Numbered from the stretch's first letter, positions 55,864 to 63,743 are shown. The stretch: 64,000 bases of DNA from Aeromonas veronii (GCA_041319085.1 CP101033.1:2072501-2136500); one strand, 5' to 3'. Numbers and translations are program-made. Notes: a model not told the origin generated them from the sequence alone.

Positions 55864-56087
55864 GGTCTTACCTCTCCCACTAGCTTCGAAGGCCAGGCAA
55901 CGCCAAACCATGTAAATGAGCGCATAGCAACAACACCATCGAAGCGCTCTCCTTCCTCGATGTCATCCATGCTGCATACCGGGTAATACCCGTCATCACG
56001 AAGCTCAAGGGCGACATCTTCCGTGATGTATCTCGGAGTCAGTAAATCGATGATGAAAATGGCTAGTGCTTTGATTTTCAGCATCAC
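55854..56087 (-). CDS. Small phage protein of the lysis region, unassigned
   Basis: This 77-residue protein has a hydrophobic N-terminus (IKALAIFIIDLLT) and a polar rest with CSMDDIEEGERFDG. It overlaps the amidase stop by 4 bases and the Rz start by 10, so it is translated with the lysis cassette. I recognise no family. Confidence 0.7.
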   Translation of the reverse strand: MMLKIKALAIFIIDLLTPRYITEDVALELRDDGYYPVCSMDDIEEGERFDGVVAMRSFTWFGVAWPSKLVGEVRPWE

Positions 56088-56608
56088 GCCCCCTTCACCA
56101 GTTCGTCAGCGATCGCGCTGGCAACCAACCACTTGGTGGCGTTGTATTGCTCGAGCGCCTGCTTGTTGGTCAGGAAGAACAGCTCAATGATTATCCCGCC
56201 AGCGTTTACGAAGGCCAGGCGGCCGCGGGCAGACTTCGACTGATCAATCCAACCGCCATCACCGCGCACCTTGTCCTTGGTAACGGCCGCAATGGCCTTG
56301 CTGATCCGCTGAGATAGCCCCTTGAGCTTTGGCAGGGAAATTGACTCAACCCCGGTAGCGGTTGGCGCACTAGCGGCGTTGCAATGGATCTCGATGGCCA
56401 GCTCACCGCGATTGATGAGCTTTACCGCCTCAGATAGCGGCTGGTTAACCTCACCATCGCCATCAGTGATCACGGTGTGGCCAGCTTCCCGCAACTTGCT
56501 GGCAACGATGTTGCGCAAATCCTCGGCGATATCAGCCTCTTTCACCCCGTTCGCCACAGCGCCAGGGTCAACATCAGAGTGCCCGGCACTCACAACAAAA
56601 ATTCGCAT
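56084..56608 (-). CDS. Endolysin: N-acetylmuramoyl-L-alanine amidase
   Basis: This 174-residue Amidase_3-type zinc enzyme starts IFVVSAGHSDVDPGAVANG (first zinc His) and continues with AEDLRNIVASKLREAG, LAIEIHCNAA (zinc His) and IIIELFFLTN (catalytic Glu). It cleaves peptidoglycan to release progeny. No signal peptide is seen, so it needs a holin. GGAG lies 8 nt before the ATG. Confidence 0.9.
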   Translation of the reverse strand: MRIFVVSAGHSDVDPGAVANGVKEADIAEDLRNIVASKLREAGHTVITDGDGEVNQPLSEAVKLINRGELAIEIHCNAASAPTATGVESISLPKLKGLSQRISKAIAAVTKDKVRGDGGWIDQSKSARGRLAFVNAGGIIIELFFLTNKQALEQYNATKWLVASAIADELVKGA

Positions 56609-56613
56609 ATCCT

Positions 56614-56904
56614 TCACTCCGGCTTAATGGGTAGGTTCTTACACCTGAGATGGCTCAGCACAAAATCACGCGCGCGCTGGAAATAGGTTTTCATCCACCA
56701 GTGGCGGATAGCGAGGGCGGCCACCGACAGGTTCAGCAGCACTTCTGCATCCTGGCCGGGATTACTCAGCACCCCCAGCGCAGCCAGCATCAGCAACAAA
56801 AACAAAAATTTGCCGATGATCCCATCGTGGACATCTGGAGACAGCCAGCACCAGAACGCCCATATCACAATGACCGCCACGGCGATGGAGTTGACGAACA
56901 TCAT
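56614..56904 (-). CDS. Phage membrane protein, probable holin component
   Basis: This 96-residue protein has two or three membrane helices (SIAVAVIVIWAFWCWL, FLFLLLMLAALGVLS and a weaker third) and a basic C-terminus. It sits directly before the endolysin gene. Holin or antiholin function is inferred from size, topology and position. Confidence 0.72.
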   Translation of the reverse strand: MMFVNSIAVAVIVIWAFWCWLSPDVHDGIIGKFLFLLLMLAALGVLSNPGQDAEVLLNLSVAALAIRHWWMKTYFQRARDFVLSHLRCKNLPIKPE

Positions 56905-57227
56905 TGACCGCCCCCTGTTCGACTAAGCCGCGCTTTCACCATCTCAATAAGATCCAGCCCCCGGATGGTGCGCAGGCCAGCGGCCAGCAGCGAGCCCCCA
57001 AAGGCGCCCAGCAAAAAACCGACCCCGCCTGATAAGCCGGGGTCGATGTTGTACATGCTGATGGCAAGAGGAGTGGTGAAATACGCGCAAGCCGCGCCAG
57101 ATCCGATAAAAACCAAGCGCCCTTTCCAGGTGCTCAACTCTTCCTGAAATGGCACAGCCACCAAGGCGCCGATCAGGCCAGCAAGAGCCCATTCGGCATT
57201 TGTGAGGATTCGTTCTATCAGGCCCAT
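56901..57227 (-). CDS. Phage membrane protein, probable holin
   Basis: This 108-residue protein has three predicted membrane segments (WALAGLIGALVAVPF, VFIGSGAACAYFTTPLA, GGVGFLLGAFGGSLLAAG) with a charged C-terminus. It is in a 4-base overlap with the next membrane protein and overlaps the Mor-like gene. The tandem pair may act as holin and antiholin. Confidence 0.72.
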   Translation of the reverse strand: MGLIERILTNAEWALAGLIGALVAVPFQEELSTWKGRLVFIGSGAACAYFTTPLAISMYNIDPGLSGGVGFLLGAFGGSLLAAGLRTIRGLDLIEMVKARLSRTGGGQ

Positions 57228-57721
57228 GCCGTGCGGGCCTCCATGTTATTTTTCATTGGTATAGCTCCGGTGCTCGTACCTCTCGGAGTGTTGCCAATCG
57301 CGGCTTTTCGTTCCTCTTGGGGGATTTCTGCTCGCGCCAGATTGCGGATTTGGCGCTCAGATAACCCCATGATTTCAGCGATATAGGCCGATGGAGTGCC
57401 ATCCTTGAGCATCTTTACGATGGCCTGATCCCGAAACCGGCGATAGATGTCCATGCAGTTGCCAGGCTGCAAGATCTCCCCGCCGAACTCCTTCACCAGC
57501 TTGTCAGCATCCGGCCAGCCTAGAATGGTCACCAACGGGTGATCGGGGCGCAGGGTCTTGGGAACGTAGAGGATCACGCAAGAGCGGCGGGCGCCCGGGT
57601 AGCGGTGATCACGCTCATAGCAGCGCGGCAACTGGCCAACCAGATAAAGCGCCCGCTCCACCCCGATCACCTCGGCAATCTCCCGCACACTGCGGGGCAA
57701 CTCGGCCAGCGCGCTCCTCAT
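57218..57721 (-). CDS. Mor-like late transcription activator
   Basis: This 167-residue protein fits the Mor/C activator family: an N-terminal REIAEVIGVERALYLVGQL, LYVPKTLRPDHPLVTILG, and a C-terminal helix-turn-helix with a GTPSAYIAEIMGLSERQIRNL sequence (positions about 108-128). In Mu, Mor turns on middle genes. Here it lies just before the lysis and head operon, so it probably activates late transcription. Its tail carries EIPQEE from repeat copy 5. Confidence 0.82.
   Translation of the reverse strand: MRSALAELPRSVREIAEVIGVERALYLVGQLPRCYERDHRYPGARRSCVILYVPKTLRPDHPLVTILGWPDADKLVKEFGGEILQPGNCMDIYRRFRDQAIVKMLKDGTPSAYIAEIMGLSERQIRNLARAEIPQEERKAAIGNTPRGTSTGAIPMKNNMEARTAWA
57313..57328 (-). repeat. 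Dispersed 16-bp prophage repeat, copy 5
   Basis: GAAATCCCCCAAGAGG in the C-terminal part of the Mor-like gene, encoding EIPQE, directly after the helix-turn-helix. Confidence 0.9.
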
Positions 57722-58104
57722 GCCGCCCCCTTCACTGAAATGGTCACCCGCAGTTCGCCGCCCTTCACCACCTGTGCGCGCTCCACGCTCAACAGGTCGA
57801 TCTGGCTGTCATCCAGCCACACCCCGGCATGGGTCAGGGCGTCCAGCGTGGCCTTGAGCACATTATCGAGATCCCGCGCACGGCGATCCGGCGGGCAGGC
57901 AACCAGCGAAACCGCAAGACGCCCAGCCAGCTGGCGGTTATTGACCCCGCCCAGCATGCACATCTGGGCCGCATTGGTGCGGTAGCGCCTCCCCTCCTCA
58001 CTGAGCAGGGTTCTTGGCTTTCCATGCACCGCCACATTGCGCCAGATCCGGTTGGTTGAAGGGGGCCACGGCAGGGTGACGGTGATTGACTCAGGCTTTT
58101 TCAT
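57718..58104 (-). CDS. RusA-type Holliday junction resolvase
   Basis: This 128-residue endonuclease has the RusA pattern LPWPPSTNRIWR and the catalytic acids in ARDLDNVLKATLDALTHAG and WLDDSQI. It resolves recombination intermediates before packaging. It overlaps both neighbours by a few bases. Confidence 0.9.
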   Translation of the reverse strand: MKKPESITVTLPWPPSTNRIWRNVAVHGKPRTLLSEEGRRYRTNAAQMCMLGGVNNRQLAGRLAVSLVACPPDRRARDLDNVLKATLDALTHAGVWLDDSQIDLLSVERAQVVKGGELRVTISVKGAA

Positions 58105-59083
58105 TGAACACTCCCAAGGAGCAGGCCAGCTCCAGTGTGTTGATGACGTGCTGCAGCTGCGATCCGTGCTCGGCCTCCCACTCCTTCCACCCGATCTGGT
58201 GCAACTCCATGTGCGGCTGGTGGGCGAGCGGGAAAACCATCAGGTCGTGGGCCTTACTGCCCATCACGCTCATGCCGTGGCCCACTACGTGATGGGCCTC
58301 CACCCCTTCGCGGCTGCCGGTCAGCACACAAGGCAACTGGCGCACAAAGGCCAGATAGGGCTCGCACTCCCAGCGTTTGCGCTTCGGCTTGCCCATAAAC
58401 AGGGCGGCGGGTTCAGGGTCGATATGGCGAACGGCGGGTTTGGCCTTGATGCGGGGCCGAAGATCGGCCAGTGGGTCATCTGCCAGCAGATCGGAGCAGT
58501 TGACGCGGTAGCGGGTGTCTGTCTCCTTGTAGCCACGCCCAGGCACCAACAACCGCTCAGGCTCCAGCGGTGGCAATCGGCAGGCATCGCGCAACACGGC
58601 GGTCGGCAGGCAGTGCTGCACCTTGTAGACGGTTGCCCACCAACAGAGATCCCGCACACCCAGATCGACCAGCGACACCCCGCACCAGCCAGCCACCTTC
58701 TGCAGCACCACCCTGGCAACCCACTCAGACACAGCAGACGGGGAGATCGGCAACTGCCCATCGTGGCGTTCGTTGTCGTGGTGCCAGCACAGCGGCAGAT
58801 GAATACCCTCCACCTCGGCAGTGACAGACTCACCGGCGCAGTCATGGCCGATCACGCAGTGCCCGGCATTGGCAGTCAGCAACTCGCCACCGGCAGCGTT
58901 CACCACCTCGGCACAGGCCAGCGCGGCCACCAGCTCGGGGAACTGACGCAGCAGATCGGCGCTATGGTCGCGCACCAGCCGCACCGGATGGCCTGCCAGA
59001 TGGCGCCTGGTGGCAGCCAGGTTTTCACCCAGCTGCACCAGTGCCAGCCCCATAGCCTCAACAAAAACAGCGTTGGTGGTCAC
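58091..59083 (-). CDS. DUF968-type phage protein with HNH-like C-terminus
   Basis: This 330-residue protein matches the DUF968 family of lambdoid early regions. Its C-terminal part has CVLTGSREGVEAHHVVGHG and PLAHQPHMELHQIG, an HNH-nuclease-like pattern. The GTG start overlaps the stop of the previous gene (GTGA) and has GGAG upstream. The role is not established; DNA processing is likely. Confidence 0.8.
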   Translation of the reverse strand: MTTNAVFVEAMGLALVQLGENLAATRRHLAGHPVRLVRDHSADLLRQFPELVAALACAEVVNAAGGELLTANAGHCVIGHDCAGESVTAEVEGIHLPLCWHHDNERHDGQLPISPSAVSEWVARVVLQKVAGWCGVSLVDLGVRDLCWWATVYKVQHCLPTAVLRDACRLPPLEPERLLVPGRGYKETDTRYRVNCSDLLADDPLADLRPRIKAKPAVRHIDPEPAALFMGKPKRKRWECEPYLAFVRQLPCVLTGSREGVEAHHVVGHGMSVMGSKAHDLMVFPLAHQPHMELHQIGWKEWEAEHGSQLQHVINTLELACSLGVFNEKA

Positions 59084-59280
59084 GCGGCGGCACTCCGGAT
59101 CTGATTCATCAACTGGCGGAACCACTCGCGGTGCTCTTCATCCACCGCATCGATGGCGGCGATCACATCCTGCCGGCTGATATCGTTGCGACGGCGGCGC
59201 CAGAACAGCAGATGCGCCCGCTTCTCCAGCTCGATGCGCTGACGGTCGTGCTCGGGGAGTTTGGCGAGGTTGGAGGTCAT
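59080..59280 (-). CDS. Small phage protein, unassigned
   Basis: This 66-residue, charged and probably helical protein (EHDRQRIELEKRAHLLFW) overlaps both neighbours by 4 bases in the early operon. I recognise no family. Confidence 0.7.
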   Translation of the reverse strand: MTSNLAKLPEHDRQRIELEKRAHLLFWRRRRNDISRQDVIAAIDAVDEEHREWFRQLMNQIRSAAA

Positions 59281-59531
59281 GCCGAACCCCCGGAAACTGG
59301 CAGAGAATAATTTCCGTCAACTCTTGGCCCTAGTTGCTTTTTACCTTTGCACCTCTTGGCGGCCATTCTGAAATCTGAATTTGTCCACCGTGGGGATGGT
59401 TCATATATCTCGCACTCTTCCGGCTTGACTCCATACAGCTGCATCAGCTTTTCAGCGCCTATGTAGTGACGCTGCCCATCAAACTTGCTGATCACGAACC
59501 CTGGAACCACAACATATTTTTTTAATGTCAT
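59277..59531 (-). CDS. Small phage protein, unassigned
   Basis: This 84-residue protein has a YIGAEKLMQLYGVKPEECE segment and a basic C-terminal half. It overlaps neighbouring early genes by 4 bases on each side. I recognise no family. Confidence 0.7.
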   Translation of the reverse strand: MTLKKYVVVPGFVISKFDGQRHYIGAEKLMQLYGVKPEECEIYEPSPRWTNSDFRMAAKRCKGKKQLGPRVDGNYSLPVSGGSA

Positions 59532-60232
59532 GCCGCAACCCCGCGCAGTACGCCTTCACGGATCAACCGATCCACCAGCCACTGCTGGCCCTTGCCGGTG
59601 ATCAGCGGGGTAAAGCTGATCCGCTTCTCCCCGTTCGAGTCATAGGTGCTCTCCCGGGTGGCGAAGTAACCACGGTCTACGAACTCCTGCATCGGCAGGT
59701 TCCAACGCTCACCGCGGCAACTCATCAGGATCTTGCGATCGCGCAGCATGGCGAACAGCTTGGTGGGGCCAAGGCCCACGGTCTTGGCGAATGCTGACAG
59801 GGTGATCCCCTTCTCGATGCTGGCGATCTGCTTGGCAAACTCCACCGCAGGGGCATCAAGCGCCACCTTGCGTTCCAGCTCCATATTCTGCTCGGCCAAC
59901 TCTGCAGCCAGCCGCAGCGCCTCCGGCAGCGTCTGGGGGATCATCATCGCGGGCTGGTGGACCTGCTGCTCCAGCTCCTGCCAGCGGCGAATGATGCGGA
60001 TCCGCAACTGGGCGCTGTAGCCGGAGATCAGGCAAATGGTCTCCTCCTTGTCCAGCAACAGGCACGGCTGGGTGCGTCCACGGCCATCCTGATAATCTCC
60101 TGACTTCTCAGGAGATTGAATTTCCACCAGCATCCGGCGGATATCGGCCAACACGTTGTCGTGGCGCTTTCCGGTCAGCTCGGCGATCTCGATACTGCTC
60201 ATCACCGGATTGGTCAGTGCGGTCATGTTCAT
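59528..60232 (-). CDS. Rha/KilAC-type antirepressor-like protein
   Basis: This 234-residue protein has an N-terminal Rha domain (MSSIEIAELTGKRHDNVLAD, LISGYSAQLRIRIIRRWQEL) and a C-terminal KilAC/ANT DNA-binding domain (GITLSAFAKTVGLGPTKLFA, then GYFATRESTY). Such proteins antagonise repressors or act as phage regulators. GGAGG lies 6 nt before the ATG. Confidence 0.88.
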   Translation of the reverse strand: MNMTALTNPVMSSIEIAELTGKRHDNVLADIRRMLVEIQSPEKSGDYQDGRGRTQPCLLLDKEETICLISGYSAQLRIRIIRRWQELEQQVHQPAMMIPQTLPEALRLAAELAEQNMELERKVALDAPAVEFAKQIASIEKGITLSAFAKTVGLGPTKLFAMLRDRKILMSCRGERWNLPMQEFVDRGYFATRESTYDSNGEKRISFTPLITGKGQQWLVDRLIREGVLRGVAA

Positions 60233-60606
60233 GCGGCACCTCCAACCAGCAATGCTGGCACTATGACTTCATCACCAAGCTTTTCGGCCACCAGAGCTCT
60301 GCATATTGCTACCATTGGGTTTTGACCGAACATTTCGTCAGTTCTGCGCCCAACAGATGCTGACCATTCAGTTGGATCGCCTTGCGCTGAGACCCAGATG
60401 TTGTACTTCTGGATCAGTGGGCCGCACTGAGCCCAATTTTTTGACGGCTGGTAATAAACAGCGAAGTCGCCTGCCACTGTTGGGCGACCGCGCAGGTCAT
60501 AGCGCAATCCGTTTTCTTCTGCGGTAAGACCGTTCGCAACTGCTACAGCCCAATCAAGAGCGTGACCATCAAGCTCTTCGGTTTTTACCAAGATCCCACT
60601 AGCCAT
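60229..60606 (-). CDS. NinX-like phage protein (DUF2591)
   Basis: This 125-residue protein has the NinX pattern VKTEELDGHALDWAVAVANG and PMVAICRALVAEKLGDEV. NinX genes lie in the nin region of lambdoid phages and have no assigned biochemical role. The ATG is used rather than the GTG three bases before it, because it overlaps the previous stop (TGATG). Confidence 0.82.
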   Translation of the reverse strand: MASGILVKTEELDGHALDWAVAVANGLTAEENGLRYDLRGRPTVAGDFAVYYQPSKNWAQCGPLIQKYNIWVSAQGDPTEWSASVGRRTDEMFGQNPMVAICRALVAEKLGDEVIVPALLVGGAA

Positions 60607-60698
60607 CACTTCACCCCCATCGACACATTCGCGGCCAGATACACAGCCAGACCCACCAGCACCACCACCATCAGGGTGCCCTTCATGAAATCGCGCAT
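60606..60698 (-). CDS. 30-residue phage membrane peptide
   Basis: This short gene encodes a single membrane helix (GTLMVVVLVGLAVYLAANV) after MRDFMK. GGAG lies 8 nt upstream and it overlaps both neighbours, which supports translation. Function unknown. Confidence 0.6.
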   Translation of the reverse strand: MRDFMKGTLMVVVLVGLAVYLAANVSMGVK

Positions 60699-60964
60699 TC
60701 GATCATCTCCAACGTGGCGGGCCGCTGTTGCTGGCCGCGCAGGGCGTTTACCGCCGCCAATAGCTCGCCGAGATCGGCATCCTGCACCAGGTAGTGACCG
60801 GATCTGTGCGCGGCATAGGTGTTCCCCAACTGCTGCAGACAATCCGACACCTCAAGGCGCACCTGCACCGGCAGCCAATCCTTCACCTCGGGGTACACCG
60901 CCACCCGCACATACTTGGCGGTCTTGATATCCCGCTCACACGCATCACTGAACGTCACTGGCAT
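60683..60964 (-). CDS. Small phage protein, unassigned
   Basis: This 93-residue protein has a FSDACERDIKTAKYVRVAVY N-terminus and a LVQDADLGELLAAVNAL helical segment. It overlaps the replication P gene. I recognise no family. Confidence 0.7.
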   Translation of the reverse strand: MPVTFSDACERDIKTAKYVRVAVYPEVKDWLPVQVRLEVSDCLQQLGNTYAAHRSGHYLVQDADLGELLAAVNALRGQQQRPATLEMIECAIS

Positions 60965-61622
60965 CACACTGCCCTCCCTTGCGAAATAGCGCTCTCAGCG
61001 TGGCCACGGCCCGCTGGCCTGCCTGCTGGTAAAACTCCGGGCTGTGCTGGATCTGCGCCCGGGTCGGCAGCCCCTTCATCACCTCCGCGTTCAGGTCTTC
61101 ACCGGCCATCATCCTGCGCACCAGCTGGGCATAGGCCTGATCGAACACGGCGCGGTAAGCGTCTGCGCTCAATGTCTGGCGCTCCCAGCTTGTGGCTTTG
61201 GCGGCCAGTTCAACGGCGGGATGGCTGTAACGGCGAGTACGCACCTCAACCAGCGCCGCATCCAGCGTGGGCAGGCCGAGTGCCTCAGGAGTGATCTGGC
61301 ACCACTTGATGAACATGCCGGTGCTGGGGAAGAACGGGATCTCCTGCTCACGGGCCACGCGCATCCCCAGCTGCAACTGATCGCGGCTGGTGCAACCGGC
61401 GTCGACCAGGGCGCGGGTCCACTCGGCGAGCGCTCGTTTTTGGGAGTCCTCAGAGGGGAATGCGTGCTTCCAGGCGGGGAAGACAATCTTCAGCTGCTCG
61501 AACAGCATCGATACCATCTGCGAGTCGCGATCAGACAGCGGGCGCTGCTGCGGGGTGATGGTCTCCACGGTCGGCGCAGTGGCGATCTCGCGCAGCACGG
61601 CACTGAGGGGCTTCATAGTCAT
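60945..61622 (-). CDS. Replication protein P-like (helicase loader)
   Basis: This 225-residue protein resembles lambda P: VSMLFEQLKIVFPAWKHAFP, EWTRALVDAGCTSRDQLQLG and FPSTGMFIKWCQITPEALG. Lambda P brings host DnaB to the origin bound by O. It overlaps the O stop by 1 base, with GGAGGG 6 nt before its ATG. The O-P pair and the origin within O point to lambda-type replication. Confidence 0.87.
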   Translation of the reverse strand: MTMKPLSAVLREIATAPTVETITPQQRPLSDRDSQMVSMLFEQLKIVFPAWKHAFPSEDSQKRALAEWTRALVDAGCTSRDQLQLGMRVAREQEIPFFPSTGMFIKWCQITPEALGLPTLDAALVEVRTRRYSHPAVELAAKATSWERQTLSADAYRAVFDQAYAQLVRRMMAGEDLNAEVMKGLPTRAQIQHSPEFYQQAGQRAVATLRALFRKGGQCDASDVQ

Positions 61623-62611
61623 CAGAAACCCTCCTGCATCAAGCGGTTCAGCTCACCGGCGGTCATTGATTTGGTCAGATCGGTGTGATCATTGCGGCGC
61701 GGCGTGAAGGCCTGCAGGCCATTGCTGCCGCCACGGTCTTGGCACTTCGACAGCCAGGCATTGATAAACCGGTTGATGCCAGTCTTGGTCTTGCGCTTGG
61801 TGGGGTTAGCAATCAGCCAGCCAGTCATGGTGCGCAGCTCTTGGGCCACATCCACCGCCGGATACAGGGCTTGCATCTGGGCGGCGAACGACTCGGTGAC
61901 CGCATGCTCCCCGCTGTTGAGCGGCATGGTGATCACTGCTGGCTCCTGCGGTGCTGGCTGTTTGGCGGGCAGTAAAACCGGCTCAGCAGAAACAGGGTCA
62001 ATCACCACCGGCGCAGAGCCGATTTTTTCCGGCTCAGCGCTAGTGTTTAGATCTTTGGTTTTTGTTTTATTGTTTATATTGTTTAGAGCTTCGGCGTGAA
62101 ACTCCGCGCCTAACTCCGCGCAATCAGATTGCGATACCACCTGCAACCCCATATCTGATGCGGCTTCCAACTCCGCGCCTAACTCCGCGCAATCGTGTTC
62201 TGAAACTCCGCGCTGGTAAGGGTCGTAATTGAGAACAGTTATCAGCGTGTAGCCCTTGGTGCCCTGCTTGGCTGTGCGGGTGATCATCCCGTCACGCTCG
62301 AAGGCATCCAAAGACCGGCGTGCACTATCCTCAGACACGCCACACGCTTCACCCAGCGAACGAGCAGAGCCAACTAGCTGGCCACGGCTCAGGGTGATGC
62401 GGTTGCCGTTGAAGGTATCCTCGGTGCGCTCGTGGGTGACCTCGAGCAGCAGGTGCAGCCACAGGGACTTGCGAGAAGGATCACGGTAAAACGTGGCATC
62501 CTTGATGCTCTTGTACAGCAGCACAAACCCGCTGCGGCGGTTCTCGTTCACGTTGCAGTCTCGCTGTGTGGTGGGTGCGCTGGCGGTGGCCAGGCGAACA
62601 ACGTTACCCAT
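61622..62611 (-). CDS. Replication protein O-like (origin binding)
   Basis: This 329-residue protein has an N-terminal winged-helix origin-binding domain (SGFVLLYKSIKDATFYRDPS, LHLLLEVTHERTEDTFNGN, EACGVSEDSARRSLDAFERD) like lambda O and related replisome organisers. The middle (about residues 130-175) is encoded by the iteron-like repeats. An AT-rich stretch (encoding NNINNKTKTKD) follows. The C-terminus should contact P. Confidence 0.88.
   Translation of the reverse strand: MGNVVRLATASAPTTQRDCNVNENRRSGFVLLYKSIKDATFYRDPSRKSLWLHLLLEVTHERTEDTFNGNRITLSRGQLVGSARSLGEACGVSEDSARRSLDAFERDGMITRTAKQGTKGYTLITVLNYDPYQRGVSEHDCAELGAELEAASDMGLQVVSQSDCAELGAEFHAEALNNINNKTKTKDLNTSAEPEKIGSAPVVIDPVSAEPVLLPAKQPAPQEPAVITMPLNSGEHAVTESFAAQMQALYPAVDVAQELRTMTGWLIANPTKRKTKTGINRFINAWLSKCQDRGGSNGLQAFTPRRNDHTDLTKSMTAGELNRLMQEGF
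62041..62213 (-). other. Predicted phage replication origin within O
   Basis: Five copies of AACTCCGCGC (+ strand) start at 62,100, 62,112, 62,169, 62,181 and 62,204. Two pairs form a 26-bp unit repeated 69 bp apart. A ~50-bp AT-rich stretch (62,041-62,090) adjoins them as a probable unwinding region. One copy is read in a different codon frame from the others, so selection is on DNA. Lambda ori has the same layout inside O. Confidence 0.75.
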
Positions 62612-62894
62612 GAGCCACCCCCTGCAGGTGCTGCATCAGGCAGGCCAGGTGGCGCTTGGCCTGCTCCGCTGTCGCCGGGATCTTGATACCGCGCAGCAGA
62701 CCGCCATAGACCAGATAGGACTGGCCCTGACTCTCCACCAGACGCGGGATAGCAGTGGGGATGGCAGCGCGGCGCTTGCCTTGCGCTTTGTCGAAAGTGT
62801 GGTTACGCTTATCCATGTTGCTTTCTCCTTCGAAATCGACCTCGGGTCGGGCTGTTACCGCAGCGCCGGCCCACTCTTTTTGTGCTCCATTCAT
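62604..62894 (-). CDS. Small phage protein, unassigned
   Basis: This 96-residue basic protein overlaps the CII-like stop (TGATG) with AAGGAG 7 nt upstream. A second in-frame ATG at 62,816 also has a strong AAGGAG, so a 69-residue form may be made. The C-terminal half has SYLVYGGLLRGIKIPATAEQ. I recognise no family. Confidence 0.7.
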   Translation of the reverse strand: MNGAQKEWAGAAVTARPEVDFEGESNMDKRNHTFDKAQGKRRAAIPTAIPRLVESQGQSYLVYGGLLRGIKIPATAEQAKRHLACLMQHLQGVAHG

Positions 62895-63412
62895 CACTTT
62901 GCTCCTTGCACAGCCACTGGCAATGTACGAACCTGACTTGCCACTGACTCTTCCAAACTCAACAACTCCCTGATGGCGCGATGCACCGCCGCCGTAATCG
63001 CCTGACGCTCGATCGGGTCAATCACCCCGTCCTGACGCGCCAGATGCAGCTCACCAAACACTGCCCCCACCACCGAGGTGACCGTCATCACCTGGTCAGC
63101 CAGCTCTTCCTCGCTCACCGTTGTGTCCGGTATGGCCACCAGCACATGGCCACGAGACAGCGCCCAGGCTTGCAGAATGGCGTTATCACCGGTCAGCTCG
63201 GTCACAGCCATCGCCTCAGACAGGGTCAGGTGATGGTCTTCGCACTGCGGGTTGAACTTGTTGTTCAGCGTGGTCGGGCGCTTGTTGCCCATCAGCTTGG
63301 CCAGCTCGGTGATGTTGTAGCGGCGGCTCAACTGATAAGCGGCGTCAATAGGGTCAGATGCGTGGGAGTGATCCCGCTTGACTCTCGTGGTTGTTTTTTT
63401 GGCGTTTGTCAT
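62894..63412 (-). CDS. CII-like phage regulatory protein (CP76 family)
   Basis: This 172-residue protein has the P22-type CII/CP76 pattern IDAAYQLSRRYNITELAKLM, TTLNNKFNPQCEDHHLTLSE and a long helical C-terminus. It is second in the early leftward operon after the Cro-like gene, where cII stands in lambdoid phages. It may control the lysis-lysogeny choice. Confidence 0.85.
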   Translation of the reverse strand: MTNAKKTTTRVKRDHSHASDPIDAAYQLSRRYNITELAKLMGNKRPTTLNNKFNPQCEDHHLTLSEAMAVTELTGDNAILQAWALSRGHVLVAIPDTTVSEEELADQVMTVTSVVGAVFGELHLARQDGVIDPIERQAITAAVHRAIRELLSLEESVASQVRTLPVAVQGAK

Positions 63413-63420
63413 GATGGTTC

Positions 63421-63630
63421 TCAGCAGTCTTCAGGGGGGAATACATCGTTGATTGAGCACTTCACCCCCCAGCGATTGATGACAGACGCAATCTTTCTGC
63501 AGGTGTCTAACCCTGGCTTGCGACGGCTCTTCTCGTAGTGAGCAACCGCCCCCTGAGTGATTCCGAGCTCAGCAGCCAAATCGGACTGCGTCTTGCCCGC
63601 CTTGTCGCGCAGTTCCTTGATGTTGTTCAT
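63421..63630 (-). CDS. Cro-like repressor
   Basis: This 69-residue protein is essentially one helix-turn-helix domain: GKTQSDLAAELGITQGAVAH followed by YEKSRRKPG. GGAG lies 8 nt before the chosen ATG; the longer frame upstream runs through the operator region. It is divergent from a CI-like gene, so the two should bind the shared operators. Confidence 0.87.
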   Translation of the reverse strand: MNNIKELRDKAGKTQSDLAAELGITQGAVAHYEKSRRKPGLDTCRKIASVINRWGVKCSINDVFPPEDC

Positions 63631-63672
63631 CGACAACTCCGTTCTCTTTTGGGGTGACTTAATACGATATGT

Positions 63673-63700
63673 ACTATACCACGATTTGCAGCCATGACAA
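63673..63700 (-). promoter_or_regulatory. Early leftward promoter (PR-like) for cro
   Basis: On the minus strand TTGTCA and TATAGT are 16 bp apart, about 43 bp before the Cro-like start. Confidence 0.6.
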
Positions 63701-63701
63701 T

Positions 63702-63736
63702 TTGTGCGTTGAGAAAAACAATACACAACGTAATAT
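63702..63736 (+). promoter_or_regulatory. CI promoter (PRM-like) with overlapping operator repeat
   Basis: TTGAGA (63,709-63,714) and TAATAT (63,731-63,736) are 16 bp apart, and the CI ATG follows within 8 bases, so the mRNA would have almost no leader, as lambda cI from PRM. An inverted repeat TTGTGCGTTG / CAATACACAA (63,702-63,711 and 63,719-63,728) overlaps it and is a likely operator. Confidence 0.55.
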
Positions 63737-63743
63737 TTTCGGT

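Noticed and set aside
62100..62213. CRISPR array from the short repeats in O
   Set aside because: The repeats are 10 bp, unevenly spaced, lie within a coding gene and adjoin an AT-rich origin-like stretch.
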